Positions 52,231 through 64,000 of a stretch of 64,000 nucleotides of DNA are shown here, one piece after another (the first letter of the stretch is position 1; every line of letters begins with the position of its first letter). The stretch is from contig CM042086.1 in NCBI GenBank assembly GCA_023512835.1, positions 12,366,809-12,430,808 of the forward strand. Direction: 5' to 3'. The translations under genes were made by a program, and so were the position numbers. The notes below the pieces were generated by a model that searched no databases, was not told the origin of the DNA, and saw nothing but the letters and a program-made list of their open reading frames with translations. The DNA is from Taxillus chinensis. Taxonomy: Eukaryota > Streptophyta > Magnoliopsida > Santalales > Loranthaceae.

Positions 52231-52275
52231 TAGGTGGTGGAACTATAACTTTTTTTAGGTGGTGGAACTATAACA
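52231..52275. repeat. Short direct repeat TAGGTGGTGGAACTATAAC
   Basis: The 19-base phrase occurs twice, about 26 bp apart, separated by a T run. Confidence 0.85.
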
Positions 52276-52320
52276 TTTAAAAAAAATATATCCGAAAGAA
52301 ATAAATAACTTGGAAGAAAC

Positions 52321-52751
52321 TTTCCAAATTTGGAGGAATGTTCATATTTAGAAATTCACATTTGGTCCAAGAAACCGAAGGTTTCAAGAAATTTTTAAAA
52401 ATTAAATTTGAGTGTATTGAAAATTTACTCATTTTATGGCACATCAATTTATGTTTTCAAACATGAAGACGTTATAATTTGTGGCAACATAGTAAACTGA
52501 TATGATATTATTTTAATTAATAACAATTAACAAAGGTATATAAATTCAAATATGGAGGAATGCTCATATTTAAAAATTCAAAGTTGGTCCAAGAAATAAA
52601 GTTTTCTAGAAATTTTTAAATTTGAGTGTAATGAAAATTTACTCATTTATGGCAAATTAATGTTGTGAATATGTATTCAAACATGAAGTTATTATAATTT
52701 GTATCAACAGAGTAAATTAATATGATATTAATTTAATTAATAACAAAGGTA
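52321..52751. repeat. Tandem duplication with period of about 220 bp
   Basis: Copy 1 at about 52321-52545 and copy 2 at about 52546-52751 share GGAGGAATGnTCATATTTA, TTGGTCCAAGAAA, TTTGAGTGTANTGAAAATTT, CAAACATGAAG, TATAATTTGT and TTAATTAATAACAA in the same order. They have diverged by substitutions and small indels. No coding content. Confidence 0.85.
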
Positions 52752-53650
52752 CAGGGGGGACACGAAATCCCTGTACTTGTCTCCTTGTTCACTCAACCTT
52801 CTTTTATGCGCTGGGCATAAATAAATAAAAAACTACAAGACCAATTAATTAAAATAGATTGATTAGTTCCCCCCACCCACAACCAATATATTAAATATGT
52901 TATATCTAATTCCAAGGTTGCACAACCAGACAAAAAAAATGTATGATCCATATCTGACCATAAAATATACGACTAAACCATGAGAATGCATTTTTAAGTA
53001 ATTGATTATGCTTCAACAAAATACGTGAAAAGTTAGATTGATAGATTTTTTTTTTAAAACACTCGACAGTAATGATATATTTTCTACATTCACTTGGTGG
53101 AATGATTTAAGAAAATTATTTTATATTCATTTCGGGGAACATGATTTAAGAAAAAACATGTTAAAGTAACATATCTTTGAGTCAACGTTTAATGTTTCTT
53201 TATGGAATCAAGTTGTGTCCATTCAAAGAAAGTAATTTTCTCCCAATTAAAATTATTTTCCCACATGACACTGACATACACTGTATATGTACACAGCTAT
53301 ATGCATGCATATATAATTTTTAATAGGATGAGTAATTGAATTAAAAATCAAATTCTAACGTATGATCATGCATATAATATTTTTTTATATGTATATAATT
53401 GATATTATAACACTATTAAGTCGATTAATTCATCATATTAAACATATTTATTAATATTTAATATTAATGTTTCAATATTATCCATTATGAAATCGCTAAA
53501 AACCGAATTTCCAACAGTTGCAGTTGGCTGATGAGACTCGGAAGAGCGCCATGGGTGAACATCAACGGAGAAGGGCATTACCGTAATTAGGACCACTACA
53601 GAAAAATCGTTGAGGCCCTGACGTGTCACTCTCTCGTAGATCGGCGCCTC

Positions 53651-53673
53651 TTCTCTCTCTCTCTCTCTCTCTC
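53651..53673 (+). repeat. (CT)n tract upstream of the RING gene
   Basis: About 11 CT units on the coding strand lie roughly 35 bases before a TATA-like sequence and 500 bases before the RING-gene ATG. Confidence 0.8.
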
Positions 53674-53707
53674 CATTTCTTTGTTGGTTGTGGGCCCGCA
53701 TTCGCGC

Positions 53708-53716
53708 TATATAAAT
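53708..53716 (+). promoter_or_regulatory. TATA box candidate of the RING gene
   Basis: TATATAAAT follows a GC-rich stretch (TTCGCGC). About 30 bases downstream the sequence becomes leader-like. The 460-base distance to the ATG at 54179 leaves room for a leader intron. Confidence 0.4.
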
Positions 53717-54178
53717 CCAACATCATTCGATCCTTCCCTGCTTCTCCGACAATTTTTCTTCATGTTCTCTGTCATGCTAGGGTTCGGTTCATTCGTCGAA
53801 TCCGCTATAAAAAATCAACGACAGCGAAGGTTTCGCGGGGTACGTTTAATCTCATTGTTTCACGCGCGTGATACGAATATGATTTGACCTAGATTCGAGT
53901 TCAATTTCAATTTGTTTGGGGGTCTACAGTCGGTCATTTCGACCAATTCAATGTATGTTTTGTTTGGATTTTAAATGTTTAGTTTTGTTTTGTTTTGTTT
54001 TTGATTTCGTGTTTGGTTTTGGATTTGCATGCGTAGGTTGTAGGGATTGAACGATGTTTAAGGCAGGTGACTTTTGGTTTCTACGCTTAGAGAGGGGGAA
54101 GTGTCCTATGTAAGTGTGTGGGTCGATGAGGAATGTTGGTCCGTGGTGTTGTGGGTGAAGGGTTGGGATTGGTCGAAC

Positions 54179-57100
54179 ATGACAGAGTTTCAACCTCTCC
54201 AGCAAAAGCCTGAAAGCGCCGCGGCCGCCGGCGCTCATGCCGAGTTTGAGCGCGGTTTGGAGGAGTTAATGCGCGGGCACTTGGATGATTGCATGTCATT
54301 CACCTCGTGTAGCTCTACACTCAACCCTGAGGATGAAGATGATGAGGGTGATCACCTTGTGTGCCGGAGGAGGCGGTCGGACCTTGATGGGGATGATCTG
54401 GCCGAGTCCTCTGCAGCACGGAGGCACCAATCGCGCATTTTGAGCAGATGGGCGGCCAGGCAGGCACAGGAGATGATTACGACAATTGAGAGGAGGAACC
54501 GTGAATCTGAGTTGATGGCTCTTTCTGGTTTGCATACGGTTTCTATGCTTGATTCCTCTTTCCTAAGAGAGCCCAGTCAGTCTCCCACATCCCGGCGGCA
54601 AGGAGCTGTTGAGAGGCCAAGCTCTCAGGCATCGGAAATCATGCGAATGTGGCGGGAGCTGGAGGATGAGCATGTACTGAATCGTGCCCGCCAAAGAGTG
54701 AGGGAAAGATTGAGAGACGATGGACATGTGTTGAATCACACCCAGGGAAGTGTGAGAGAAAGGTTGAGACATGAAAGGACTGTTGATTCCAATGTCACTC
54801 TGCCGAGCACCAGTATGTCAGAGAGCAGGGAAACTGATAATCAGGGTGGTGTTGGGGAAGCAAGCGAAAGTGAGAATGAATATGGAAATTGGTCCCGCGA
54901 TCAAATGGGGGCACAAAATGATGGTGTGATTCATAATAATTCTAATCCGGACCAGTCTACTGATCGCGGTGAAGTGGAGAGGGAAAGTGTGAGGCAGATT
55001 ATTCGAGGTTGGATGGATGCTGGCATCAATGATCATTCGTCTGACATTGGCCATAGGAACAATACTCCACGGGCAGAATGGTTAGGAGAAACAGAGCGTG
55101 AAAGGGTGAGAATTGTCAGGGAATGGATGCAAACGACAAGTCAGCAGAGAGGTGCACGTGTGGGGAGAAGGGAAGACCAAGGTGCTGGTCGGGTTCCCCA
55201 AGGATCAGCTGCAGACCATGATGAGAATCAACCAGAGCATATTCGAAGGGACTTGCTAAGGTTGAGAGGAAGGCAAGCTGTAATCGATTTGCTTGTGAGA
55301 AATGAGGCAGAAAGGCAGAGGGAACTTCAGGGTTTGTTGGAACATCGGGCCGTTTCTGATTTTGCTCATCGGAACCGCATTCAGGTTAATTCTTGATTCT
55401 TCATTTTTATTCTGTACCTATTTTGCTTATGGATGCTGCTGCTTTATTGGTCATCTAATAAGGTTATCATTATCTATGATTATAAGATTTTTTAAATTTT
55501 CTAAAACTTTGACCTGCACACATAAATGATTTTATTGGATATCCTATGATCCTATCTAATTAGCAGAGGAAATTTCATAATATTACGCTTTATAGCACTC
55601 TTGGGCCCTATTTTATGTATGCTTTCCTAATTGGTAATTGCAAATTAAGTTTCCATTGAGCAGTCCTTATTTTGTTTTTAACTTCAAGGTTTTAAGGCGC
55701 TGTCTATTATCCATTATGTATATGAATCATATTATTGCTGCGTCTGTTTATGCTCCCTCCTGACTCAAATAAGTACATTTGGGATTAATTTGAGGCTATG
55801 AACTTTTGTAGTCATTACTCAGAGGTAGATTCCTACGAAATGAAAGAGCTATTGAGAATGAGAGACCTTCAATAGCTGCAAGTGAATTAGTGCAGTTGAG
55901 ACAACGACATACTGTTTCTGGTTTGAGGTGTGTGCTCTTATTTACCTAGTCCTGGAGTCCGGACAAATTCTTTTGCCTTATTGGGTTTGAAGTTTGAAGT
56001 TTGAAGTCTTCTTTTATTGCTTTATTGTGGCAGAGCCAATGTAACTGTAAATTTTAATATTTGGATATTTGTTTTCTAACACGAAAAGAACTATATGCAT
56101 GGTTTAGGTTGATGAGAGAATTTTTTCCCTAATTTCCCTTTGTGATACTACATCATTGGGTTAGTTTGTCGTTTGTTTTAAGTAATTTCCTGTGATTTTT
56201 ATGGTGGATTTTAGAGCAAAACACTCAAGATAAGACGTGCCCTTTTAAAATGCTAATGGGTGTGCTGGATGTTCTAAGTTACGGCTGAGCCATAATCTGA
56301 CTCTGTTTTGTTCAAATTCTCGATCTTTATAACTTAGACTGCCAGAAAAAGAAAGGTAAGAAATGACTGCAGGGGTTGAGTTTTAGGACTTATGCTGAGG
56401 TGACCTTTTCTGCTTGGTTTTGTGAAAGTTGTATTTGGTTACAAATTTCGTTAACATGAAAAGCATAGTGTGTTTGAGTAATAGGTATATTATTTGAATT
56501 GCTTTCGGGTTACCTGTGAAACAAATGTTAAACTTATCTGATATTCAGTTCCACCCCCCACCTCCCGTCTTAAACTTCCTAGTCTAGAGGCTTACGTAAG
56601 CTGAAAACAGTTGCATGCTTATAGACTGAAACACACGCATACATATGAAAAATGAATTTAACAGAAGAAGTAACACGGTGAAGCTTTACTGCAGAAGAGC
56701 TAGAGATGAATTGTGCTCTAGTTTATTATACCACTTATCAGTACACCTGCATGAAAACTTTAGATGCCTACCAATGTACCCAAGAATGGCTCATAATGAT
56801 CAATGACATAATATTATTGTTTCTATGTAATAATTATATTGGAAATATGAATGTTGTAAATCATAGACTTGGGCAAGAATATCCAAACCTAACCCAGTTG
56901 TACTATTTAGTGTTCTCTCTTTGTTGGACTAGTATAGCCTTCATTTTGTCTTTTAAGTCAGTTTGATGACATACCCTCGATGATGCACAAAGAAAAGAAG
57001 CAGTTTTCATCTTTAGATGAATCTTAATGATTCCATATTCTTGGTTTGCCTTGTGGAGGAATTATCTACTTAGTTTGGCATATATATAGATAGATAGATA

Positions 57101-57330
57101 GATAGTCATGCTACATAAAGGATGTAAGGTTATCTTTTTATTATGAGAACCTTTAATCTGGACCATTAGATCAAAATTTAACAGACCAGATTAGATTTTA
57201 ATTTAACTGTAGCGTAATTACAGTTAAATGAGAGTATAATCTGGACCATTGATTGTAACATCTAACGGTTTAGATTAAAGTTCTCATGATAAAAAATTGA
57301 TCTCACGTTTTCATTGTAACAAAATACACA

Positions 57331-57378
<48 letters not shown>

Positions 57379-60300
57379 CATGTTCCATTTAATCTTCACA
57401 TGCCAAAAAATTACATATAGCTAGCAAAAAAGAAAAGAAGGAAAAACCTTGCACTTGCATGCATGGTGTCTTGGCTGGTACCTATTAAAAGTATCATTCC
57501 ATTTATTTATTCAGATGACATGCGCACCTTGCCTTATAGAATAGAAATTTATGCACAACTTGTGCCTCTTTTTCCTCTCCACACCCGCAACAGTCATTTT
57601 CTATTTTTGCTGGACAGCACATTTCTATATAATAGTTGTCATTTTCTAAAAGATGGGGGTGTGAATATAAATAGCTACTCTGGAAAGTGAGATTAAGAGC
57701 TCAAATGCAAAATAAAATGTCAAATTGTAATTTTCTAGTTGGCCTATCATTTGAAAAACTTAATTTAGAGCATAAGATCATGCATTCTAGATCATACTCG
57801 CCTTCTTTACTCACATACACATGCACTTCTATATGAAGAAATTTCTCCATTCAAGTATGTGTTACCGTAGTCGGAATGATTTTTATATGGGCTAATAGAC
57901 TTTTCTGTGAGTATCCTGTTTATTTTGTCCTGCTCATGACCACATATCATATGTCTTACTTATTTATATATTGCAATTTTTAAAACCTTTTAAAAGATTA
58001 TTATTGCAGAGATTTTGGAACTATTATTTATCAAATGATGTGATGACAAACTTGTCTCAATTTGCCAGGGACGGTCTACTCTCCAGGATAGAGAATATTG
58101 TTTGGGGTCGAGTAAGCAGCAACTCTAATTCCTCACCAAACAATAATTTGTCTAATTCTAGGCATTTTCATTCTCAAACTAACATGCCACAGGAGGTTGA
58201 GCATGAAAATTATGAGCACTCACAAACTACGGGTCAGGAGAGTGACAATGATCGGCTGGCAGGTCCTACAGGAACTGTGGAGATCACATCAGCTGTTGAA
58301 AATATGAATTGGCAGGAAGCTGGAAATCAAGAAGTGAACTGGGAGGAAGATGTTAATGCAGATGAGAGGGGAAATTGGCAGCGTGCAACTTATCATGTCT
58401 TCAATGAATGGAGGGATGCTGCTACAGTGAACATGGATGGAAATTGGCCGGAAAACACAGTTAATGATTGGACTCAATCTCCAGGAAATGTAGGTGGAGA
58501 AGGTCATGTGCAAGAAGTCGGTGAGTCTTGGGAAGGGGATGGCTCTCGTGAGGGTCTGGAAAATTGGTCAGAAGGACCTTCTGATCCCCCAAGAATCAGG
58601 CGTGGTGTCCCATTTAGAAGAGCTAGCAGATTGAATCCTCCAGATGATGAGAATGTGTACAGCATGGAGCTTAGGGAACTACTGAGCAGGTAAAATCATT
58701 ATGTTAGGAATACTGCGGGCGCATAGGATTTCGCTACTAACTGTTACTTACTGGAATATTCATCTTGCTGTAGGAGAAGTGTTTCTAATCTTCTTCGAAG
58801 TGGATTCCGGCAAAGTCTTGATGAACTAATAGAGTCGTATGTGGAAAGGCAAGGCCATAATCCCATCGACTGGGATCTGCATAGGAACATGCCCATTCCA
58901 CCTTCACAAGACCAGGATCAAGAGCAGCAGAGGGATGCGCAAAATGAAGACCAGCGAGATCCTATTGCCAATCCTTCACTGGTGCTACCATCTCCACCAG
59001 TACCACTGCCACAGCCACTTTGGCACCAAGGTTTACGTCAACCACTTTGGCCTCATCATGGCATGCCTCGCTCAGAAATGGTGAGTTATCCATAAATTGA
59101 AAAGCTTATCTTATCATTGCCTTTTACAACTAATCCAGCTGTATATTTTTTGTTTTTCTTATGGCACAGCATGTTCTTTTCTATATTTTCTTTGGGATTA
59201 GGTTCTCTTGTTATGTTTGGACTTTCAATGACATGAGGATAAAAACCCCATCATTCATGAAAATCAAGGATCACCATAACTGATGGAACCCTGGTATTTA
59301 AAGAAGGTGAAAATAGTAATGGGGGTGCTTACCCAAATAGGTTACCCAAGACGCCTATATATAAAAGAAGAGTAAGAATTTATAGTCCTACAATTCCACC
59401 AACCGAGAGCGGTAATGAACTATTTGGTTATTAACCGTATTTTGAAGTTTCTTTCTATGGAATATGATCATAATCATTAACAGAGAAAGGTTGGATTAGA
59501 ATGGATTTCTAATGAGCCCCCAAGTAGTAGTGTTAGAAACTTTCTATGGGGTTGTCATTGTTGGGCTTCTAACTTTGTCCCAAGCAGTAGTAGAAAGTGT
59601 TATGTATTATGTATTTGGATTAGAATCGCAGTTCATAGCCCAACCAATCCAAATCATGCCATACAGAACAAATCCATCGGAAAATGTTAGTAAACTATCT
59701 AGGCAATTTTTGGGGGGAAGATTTTATTCTCTTATGGAAGTTAGGAAAGTTTTCTTTTTTACCTCAAAACCTCCTCACCTTCCCCTATCTTGTAGGAGGG
59801 CATATTTCTTTGGTTGGTTTCTTTCCTTTCTCTAATGAAATGCACATTTGCTGTCCCAGGACTTTTTTCTTCAAAATCTTCTATGTCCAGTACGAGTTCT
59901 TTTAGTTCGTGCCTGTGCTAATCTCTTAGTGGTGAATTTCAGCAGGAGTGGGATGTGGCCAATGATCTGAGAACCGACATGGCTAAGCTTCAGCATAGTA
60001 TGAGCCACATGCAGAGGATGGTGGAAGCCTGCATGGACATGCAGTTGGAACTACAACGGGCCGTCAGGCAGGAAGTGTCTGCTGCTCTGAATCGATCGTC
60101 TGGTGGAGAAAGTAGGATCATTATATTAATTACTATTATATAATAGACGAAGTTAACCATGTTCTTTGATTTTGATCATTCATGTTTCTTTGCAGTAGCG
60201 TTTTATCTCTTTGAACTAATTTACCTCGATTACATGATTATGGTGATGTAGTGTTGGCCGCTGAGACATCTGCCGATGGATCTAGATGGGGTCATGTGAG

Positions 60301-60619
60301 AAAGGGTACTTGCTGCGTTTGTTGTGACACTCCTATTGATTCGCTATTGTTTAGGTATGTGCCACCATGTAAAGTAATTTGGTCTATATTATTGGTGACC
60401 ATTCTTCTTTAATCTAGGCTTTTGGTTTTTTTTTTTTTCAATTTTTTTTTCTCTTTTAGATGTTATTTTCTTCTCATCAAAATAAGAACATGTTGCAGAT
60501 GTGGGCACATGTGCACCTGTTCGAGATGTGCAAATGAGTTAGTTCGCAGCGGCGGAGGAAAGTGCCCATTGTGTCGAGCACCAATTGTGGAGGTGGTTCG
60601 AGCTTACTCCATAGTGTAA
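54179..60619 (+). CDS. Large protein with C-terminal RING finger, predicted E3 ubiquitin ligase
   Basis: Seven exons: 54179-55384, 55812-55927, 58069-58689, 58774-59080, 59943-60111, 60252-60354 and 60499-60619; 880 aa. The start [10 protein letters not shown] is preferred over an ATG 105 bases upstream by similarity to Arabidopsis At5g04460. The N-terminal part is acidic then Arg-rich, with [21 protein letters not shown] and repeats of the type VRERLR and ERVRIVREW, and [17 protein letters not shown]. The middle is rich in Asn/Glu/Trp (NWxE motifs). Near the C-terminus comes a coiled segment ([20 protein letters not shown]). The last 55 residues are the [29 protein letters not shown] and [12 protein letters not shown], with all Cys/His ligands present. 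The family is a little-studied plant group; E3 activity is inferred from the RING. Intron 2 is 2.1 kb and holds a MITE-like element. Confidence 0.92.
57124..57307. mobile_element. MITE-like element with inverted ends of about 40 bp
   Basis: The left end (TTATTATGAGAACCTTTAATCT, then GGACCATTAGATC) matches the reverse complement of the right end (TTTATCATGAGAACTTTAATCT, then AAACCGTTAGATG). The inside is AT-rich and too short to code. The phrase TAATCTGGACCATT occurs twice inside. No clear target-site duplication is visible. It sits in intron 2 of the RING gene. Confidence 0.65.
57328..57379. repeat. (CT)n(AT)n compound microsatellite
   Basis: A CA start, about 12 CT units and about 13 AT units directly follow the MITE-like element in RING-gene intron 2. 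Confidence 0.9.
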
Positions 60620-62103
60620 AGTAAAAGAAGAAACAAAGAATAGGTGAAGAAGACGGGTTGTGTGCGCAAAAGGTATCTGTAGAGATCTCATTACGGTCCT
60701 GACCCTGTAGAGTGTGTTTGGTAGATGCCGCTATTTTGTTGGTTACATACATTGAACAAATATGCAGTGCGTAATTGGAATAACTATCAATGGGAACTCT
60801 TGATTCATCATTGCTAATAAGAAATCCTCGGCCGAATTCTTTTTGTAGCTTCTTTTGCATCTTTTATGGTTCTATTATGGAAATTCCCGCAGTGCTGAAT
60901 TTCGTTGTTATTATTATTGCTTAATACTCGAGCCCTCCCACATAAAAGCTCCAGTCCTCCTTACGGTGTGACGAACTGTTGAATTTTTATCCGCTCGGTC
61001 GACAATATAAGATTTGAAATAGTAGTAATAATATTTTTACTTCGCTAATTTGAAGGGCTAATACTATATCTATATATATATATAATAAACTTCATTTATT
61101 AGTATCATGTGCATGCAACACATATGAGTATATATAGGTCAGGTAATGCGTAGGTTCTCGCACTTCCACGTAACTCACGCCATAGAGGATAAAAATTTTA
61201 TTAGATAGACAGGTGAATAAACTGAGGGTCGGTGTATTTATCACTTGGGTTGTTTGGGTATATTTTTCTTTAACCCAACAAGATAGGGTTGGATTAGCTT
61301 GAGAGAAGACGGGTGTATGTTTGGCTTGGGTTGTTTGGCGGTAATTTCTTTAACCCAACAAGATGGGGTTGGATTAGCTTGAGAGAAGAAGATTCATTTG
61401 CTTAAATCAATGAGTTGGGGGGGTTGGATTAGCTTAAGAAAAGATGCATATTTGCTTAAAGCAATGAGTGCCGGGTATTATTTGATTTTTAAGGAGTATA
61501 TGTTTGCGTTTGGTAATTTAAACATGTTAAAACATTGTTATAATATGAAATCAAAGGATAAAATAGTCATTTGATCGGTTTCAATGATTTTTTTTTTCAT
61601 AGAAGAAACAAGGAACTTGCTGCTGCTTATTGCCAGCGGTTAAGAATTAACTTGTAAAGTTAATCAAAAATCAATTTGATATTGTTTAGGATTAAATCAG
61701 ATGCGTGACCAGTAATAAGTAAAACTTGCTTAAATTAGAGACACTAATAATAAATAGCCATATACAACATCCTGCAACTGGGGCCTCGAAAGCTCCCCAT
61801 AAATACAGTAGTAGGGTGAGCCGGGACAACATTAACCATGTTGTCTCCTAGTGTTTTTTTCCTTCTTTCTTGTGCCACTCGAGCTGCGTGTAAGGTTCCA
61901 TGGCATTGCATGTCAGCCACTTTGGGATAAATGAGGTGGTCCTTGTCTGAGTTGTCTCCAAAAAGACATTCTCGTATGACAGACTTGGCTTACCTCAGAA
62001 GCCAAAAGGCATCCATTGTGAAACGAAAATCTAATAAAGTGAGAGAAAGTGATGGGTTTTGTTCAGGAAGACCCGACCCTTTTCTTTCCTCTTTTTCCAC
62101 TCG

Positions 62104-62156
<53 letters not shown>

Positions 62157-64000
62157 TTCTGTTCTGCAGGATTTCCTTTTCCTCGAGTTTTCGTTTATTA
62201 GTTTTGGATGTTCGATTCCTCCCTGCCCTGGTATGCCTTCGCCTTCCTTTCGGCAAACATCCAATACGTAAGAGGGACGACACGACAGTGGGCTGATTTA
62301 TGCTCACCTGTCACTCAACTCAAAGCCTTGGTCGGTACTGTCCACTCCTGCCTTTTGGTTTTGGGATCCAATACTCGTTTGTGCGCTTCGGCAGTAAAGA
62401 CAAAACGCCACAGTTTTGCTTATCAAATATCAGCCCTGCTTGCCTTATACAAACCGAGGGATCCGTGGTGTTAATCCACAACATCAAATTTTGACATAGA
62501 AAAACAAAAACAAAAAAAATATTTTATATGAAGTAAAACATATATATATATATATCATATATATATGATTCCATAAAAAATTAAATTTAAATTTAAAAAT
62601 AAAAAATATTGTTATAATATTTTTAACAACAGCTATTAACTCATATTTTAGATACAAATAAAAAAAAAGTCTATTTATAAATAGATTATATAAGTAATTT
62701 GTACAATAATATTTCTATTTTATTTTTTAAATAAAAAAATATAAAATGTGTAAAATAAAATAAAAATATCAAAATAAAAAATAAAACGGTTCAATCGTTT
62801 TTCTAGTTAAATAGTAAAAAGTCAACTTATGTATCGAACATTACAAGAAATACAATTTAAATTCAGTATATCGAACACGTACTTAAAAAATTTATATTTT
62901 CATTCTACAATTCAAAATTATATACCAAACATCAATTACGAATTTAAATCCATATTCACTACAAAACCAACATTTGAAAACACATACCAAACCGTCCTTT
63001 TTTTTCAAAAACACAAAAGTACCAAATACAATTTGTCATCTGAAAATAAAATAACGTTTTAGAAATTCCAACCAAACCTTAAATTTAAATCCACAGCCTT
63101 TTTTCGATTCGAGTTAGGATATTATTCTCCAAGCTGTGCACCATATGCTCTCGTATCCTGACTAAAACAAATAAAAGAAAAAACCTAGCTAGAAAGACAA
63201 GAAGAAACAAAATGTATATACAATTCTTAGAAGGAATCTTGAATTAAAACCCTTTATAGTTTTTTTTTTTTTGGTTGCTGTTGTTGTGAGTGTGACATGT
63301 TGTAATGTTGTACAACACTTTGGTATAAAATACGAAATTTAAATAAGATTCTATGTATCTGGCAACCACATATAAAAGACATTTTGGACAAATAATATTC
63401 TGCTGGTGAGAGTATTCAAAATGCTTGGCAAGAGAATGCTCTCCACGTATTTAATTTCTACTTGATTGGGGAAGCAAAGTCAACCTCTCCCCCATAATTC
63501 TCAGCTCTGTTTTTATGTATAAATTAATTGACTGTATTATTTAATGAACAATAATGCGAACTACACATGTACCCAAATCTAAAGATTTAAATCAAATCAA
63601 AACAGGAAAGAGATTAGTCATACGTGATTTTGTTTTATTGTTTAGGTTCGGGCGTAAAATAGTTTCTACCAAAAATGTTTACAACTAAAATTAATTTTAA
63701 GAAATTATTTATTTTTTTCGGTATTTGTTTGTATTCTGATAACTTACGGTGTCTTGCTTTGTTTTGGTTTTGGAAAATGGTTTACATAGAATTTTTCTAT
63801 AAATTATTCTCCGTTTTTTCATATACCATTTTCCGGTCAAAGGAAAAAATTAGTTGACTTTTATTTTTATCACATACCAAATGTCTAATTTTTTGAAAAT
63901 TATGTAAAACTTTTTACTCTAATTCAAATGAATAAAAATTTTTGACTGAATGAGTTAATTAGCTTAGAGAGTTGACGTATCATAAACTCTTTTGCTGACT
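60620..64000. other. Intergenic region to the window end
   Basis: Begins with the RING-gene 3' flank. It contains tandem repeats at 61245-61470 and a (CT)n(CA)n run at 62104-62157, then strongly AT-rich sequence. Short open frames near 62000-62480 translate the CT repeat or are unremarkable. No gene supported. Confidence 0.6.
61245..61470. repeat. Three degenerate tandem copies of about 80 bp
   Basis: The phrase TTTAACCCAACAAGATNGGG followed by ttggattagcttgagagaag occurs at about 61271 and 61351. A third partial copy (ggggttggattagcttaagaaaag) occurs near 61420, and the tail tttgcttaaancaatgagt is itself repeated. Confidence 0.8.

Larger units (their letters stand above)
45673..54178. other. 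8.5-kb intergenic region between divergent BTR1 and RING genes
   Basis: Both flanks are promoters and leaders: the BTR1 leader with a GA/GT tract to about 45900, and the RING-gene leader from about 53600. Between them the sequence is AT-rich, with an (AT)n run at 46215-46260, a pyrimidine-rich stretch at 50460-50580, the G/C homopolymer block at 50795-50881 and tandem duplications at 52231-52751. Short open frames occur, none with recognisable protein families. Confidence 0.6.

Noticed and set aside
61931..62480. Open frames around the (CT)n(CA)n run that look like a Ser/Leu-rich protein
   Set aside because: The Ser-Leu run is the CT repeat itself; outside it there is no conserved motif in any frame. 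It could be a promoter of a gene beyond the window, but nothing supports this.
1..64000. CRISPR arrays, bacterial operons, phage or insertion sequences
   Set aside because: The tandem repeats seen have no spacer pattern, and every supported gene is a plant nuclear gene with introns or plant family signatures.

Overview
This is nuclear DNA of a flowering plant. It has split genes with GT-AG introns, AT-rich intergenic and intronic sequence, many microsatellites, decayed LINE retrotransposon fragments and a plant-type nuclear tRNA-Lys gene. The genes read as angiosperm families (NAC, MORF, ABCG, BTR1). I cannot name the species. For most genes the exon joins were rebuilt by hand from splice sites, reading phase and family similarity, and every joined frame closes without internal stops.

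Layout. (1) 1-3517, plus: NUMOD3-motif protein, 5' end probably outside the window, with a degenerate LINE in intron 2. (2) 6232-9404, minus: MORF8/RIP1-type organellar RNA editing factor, 4 exons, with an expanded Pro/Asn/Met repeat tail. (3) 13539-15377, plus: intronless ABCG half-transporter of the ABCG10 type. (4) 15673-19326, minus: DJ-1 protein with two tandem DJ-1/PfpI domains, 8 exons. (5) 20028-20100, minus: tRNA-Lys(UUU). (6) 22129-26286, plus: membrane-tethered NAC factor of the NAC078/NTL11 type, 6 exons. (7) 27416-34461, minus: kelch/coiled-coil protein related to ACBP4/5 but without an acyl-CoA-binding domain, 13 exons. (8) 37759-38119, plus: broken glycine-rich secreted-protein gene. 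(9) 38717-45672, minus: triple-KH RNA-binding protein of the BTR1 type, 8 exons, with a GC-AG intron, a predicted alternative 3' splice site and a decayed duplicate exon. (10) 54179-60619, plus: large protein with a C-terminal RING finger, 7 exons. Intergenic gaps of 2-8 kb hold microsatellites and local tandem duplications but no further gene I can support.

The most informative large-scale signal is gene order. From memory of Arabidopsis loci, MORF/ABCG10/DJ-1 matches At1g53260-53270-53280 (and At3g14990-15000), while NAC/kelch/BTR1/RING matches At5g04410-04420-04430-04460. The window therefore looks like two ancestral blocks joined near the tRNA gene at about 20 kb.

The genes do not form one pathway. 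They are mostly housekeeping and stress-related: organellar RNA editing, glyoxalase/oxidative stress protection, membrane-released stress transcription, RNA binding and ubiquitin ligation. I found no CRISPR, operon or clearly undescribed system. The most unusual structures are in the BTR1 gene (GC donor, duplicate exon with a stop, perfect 22-bp intronic inverted repeat) and in the repeat tail of the MORF protein.
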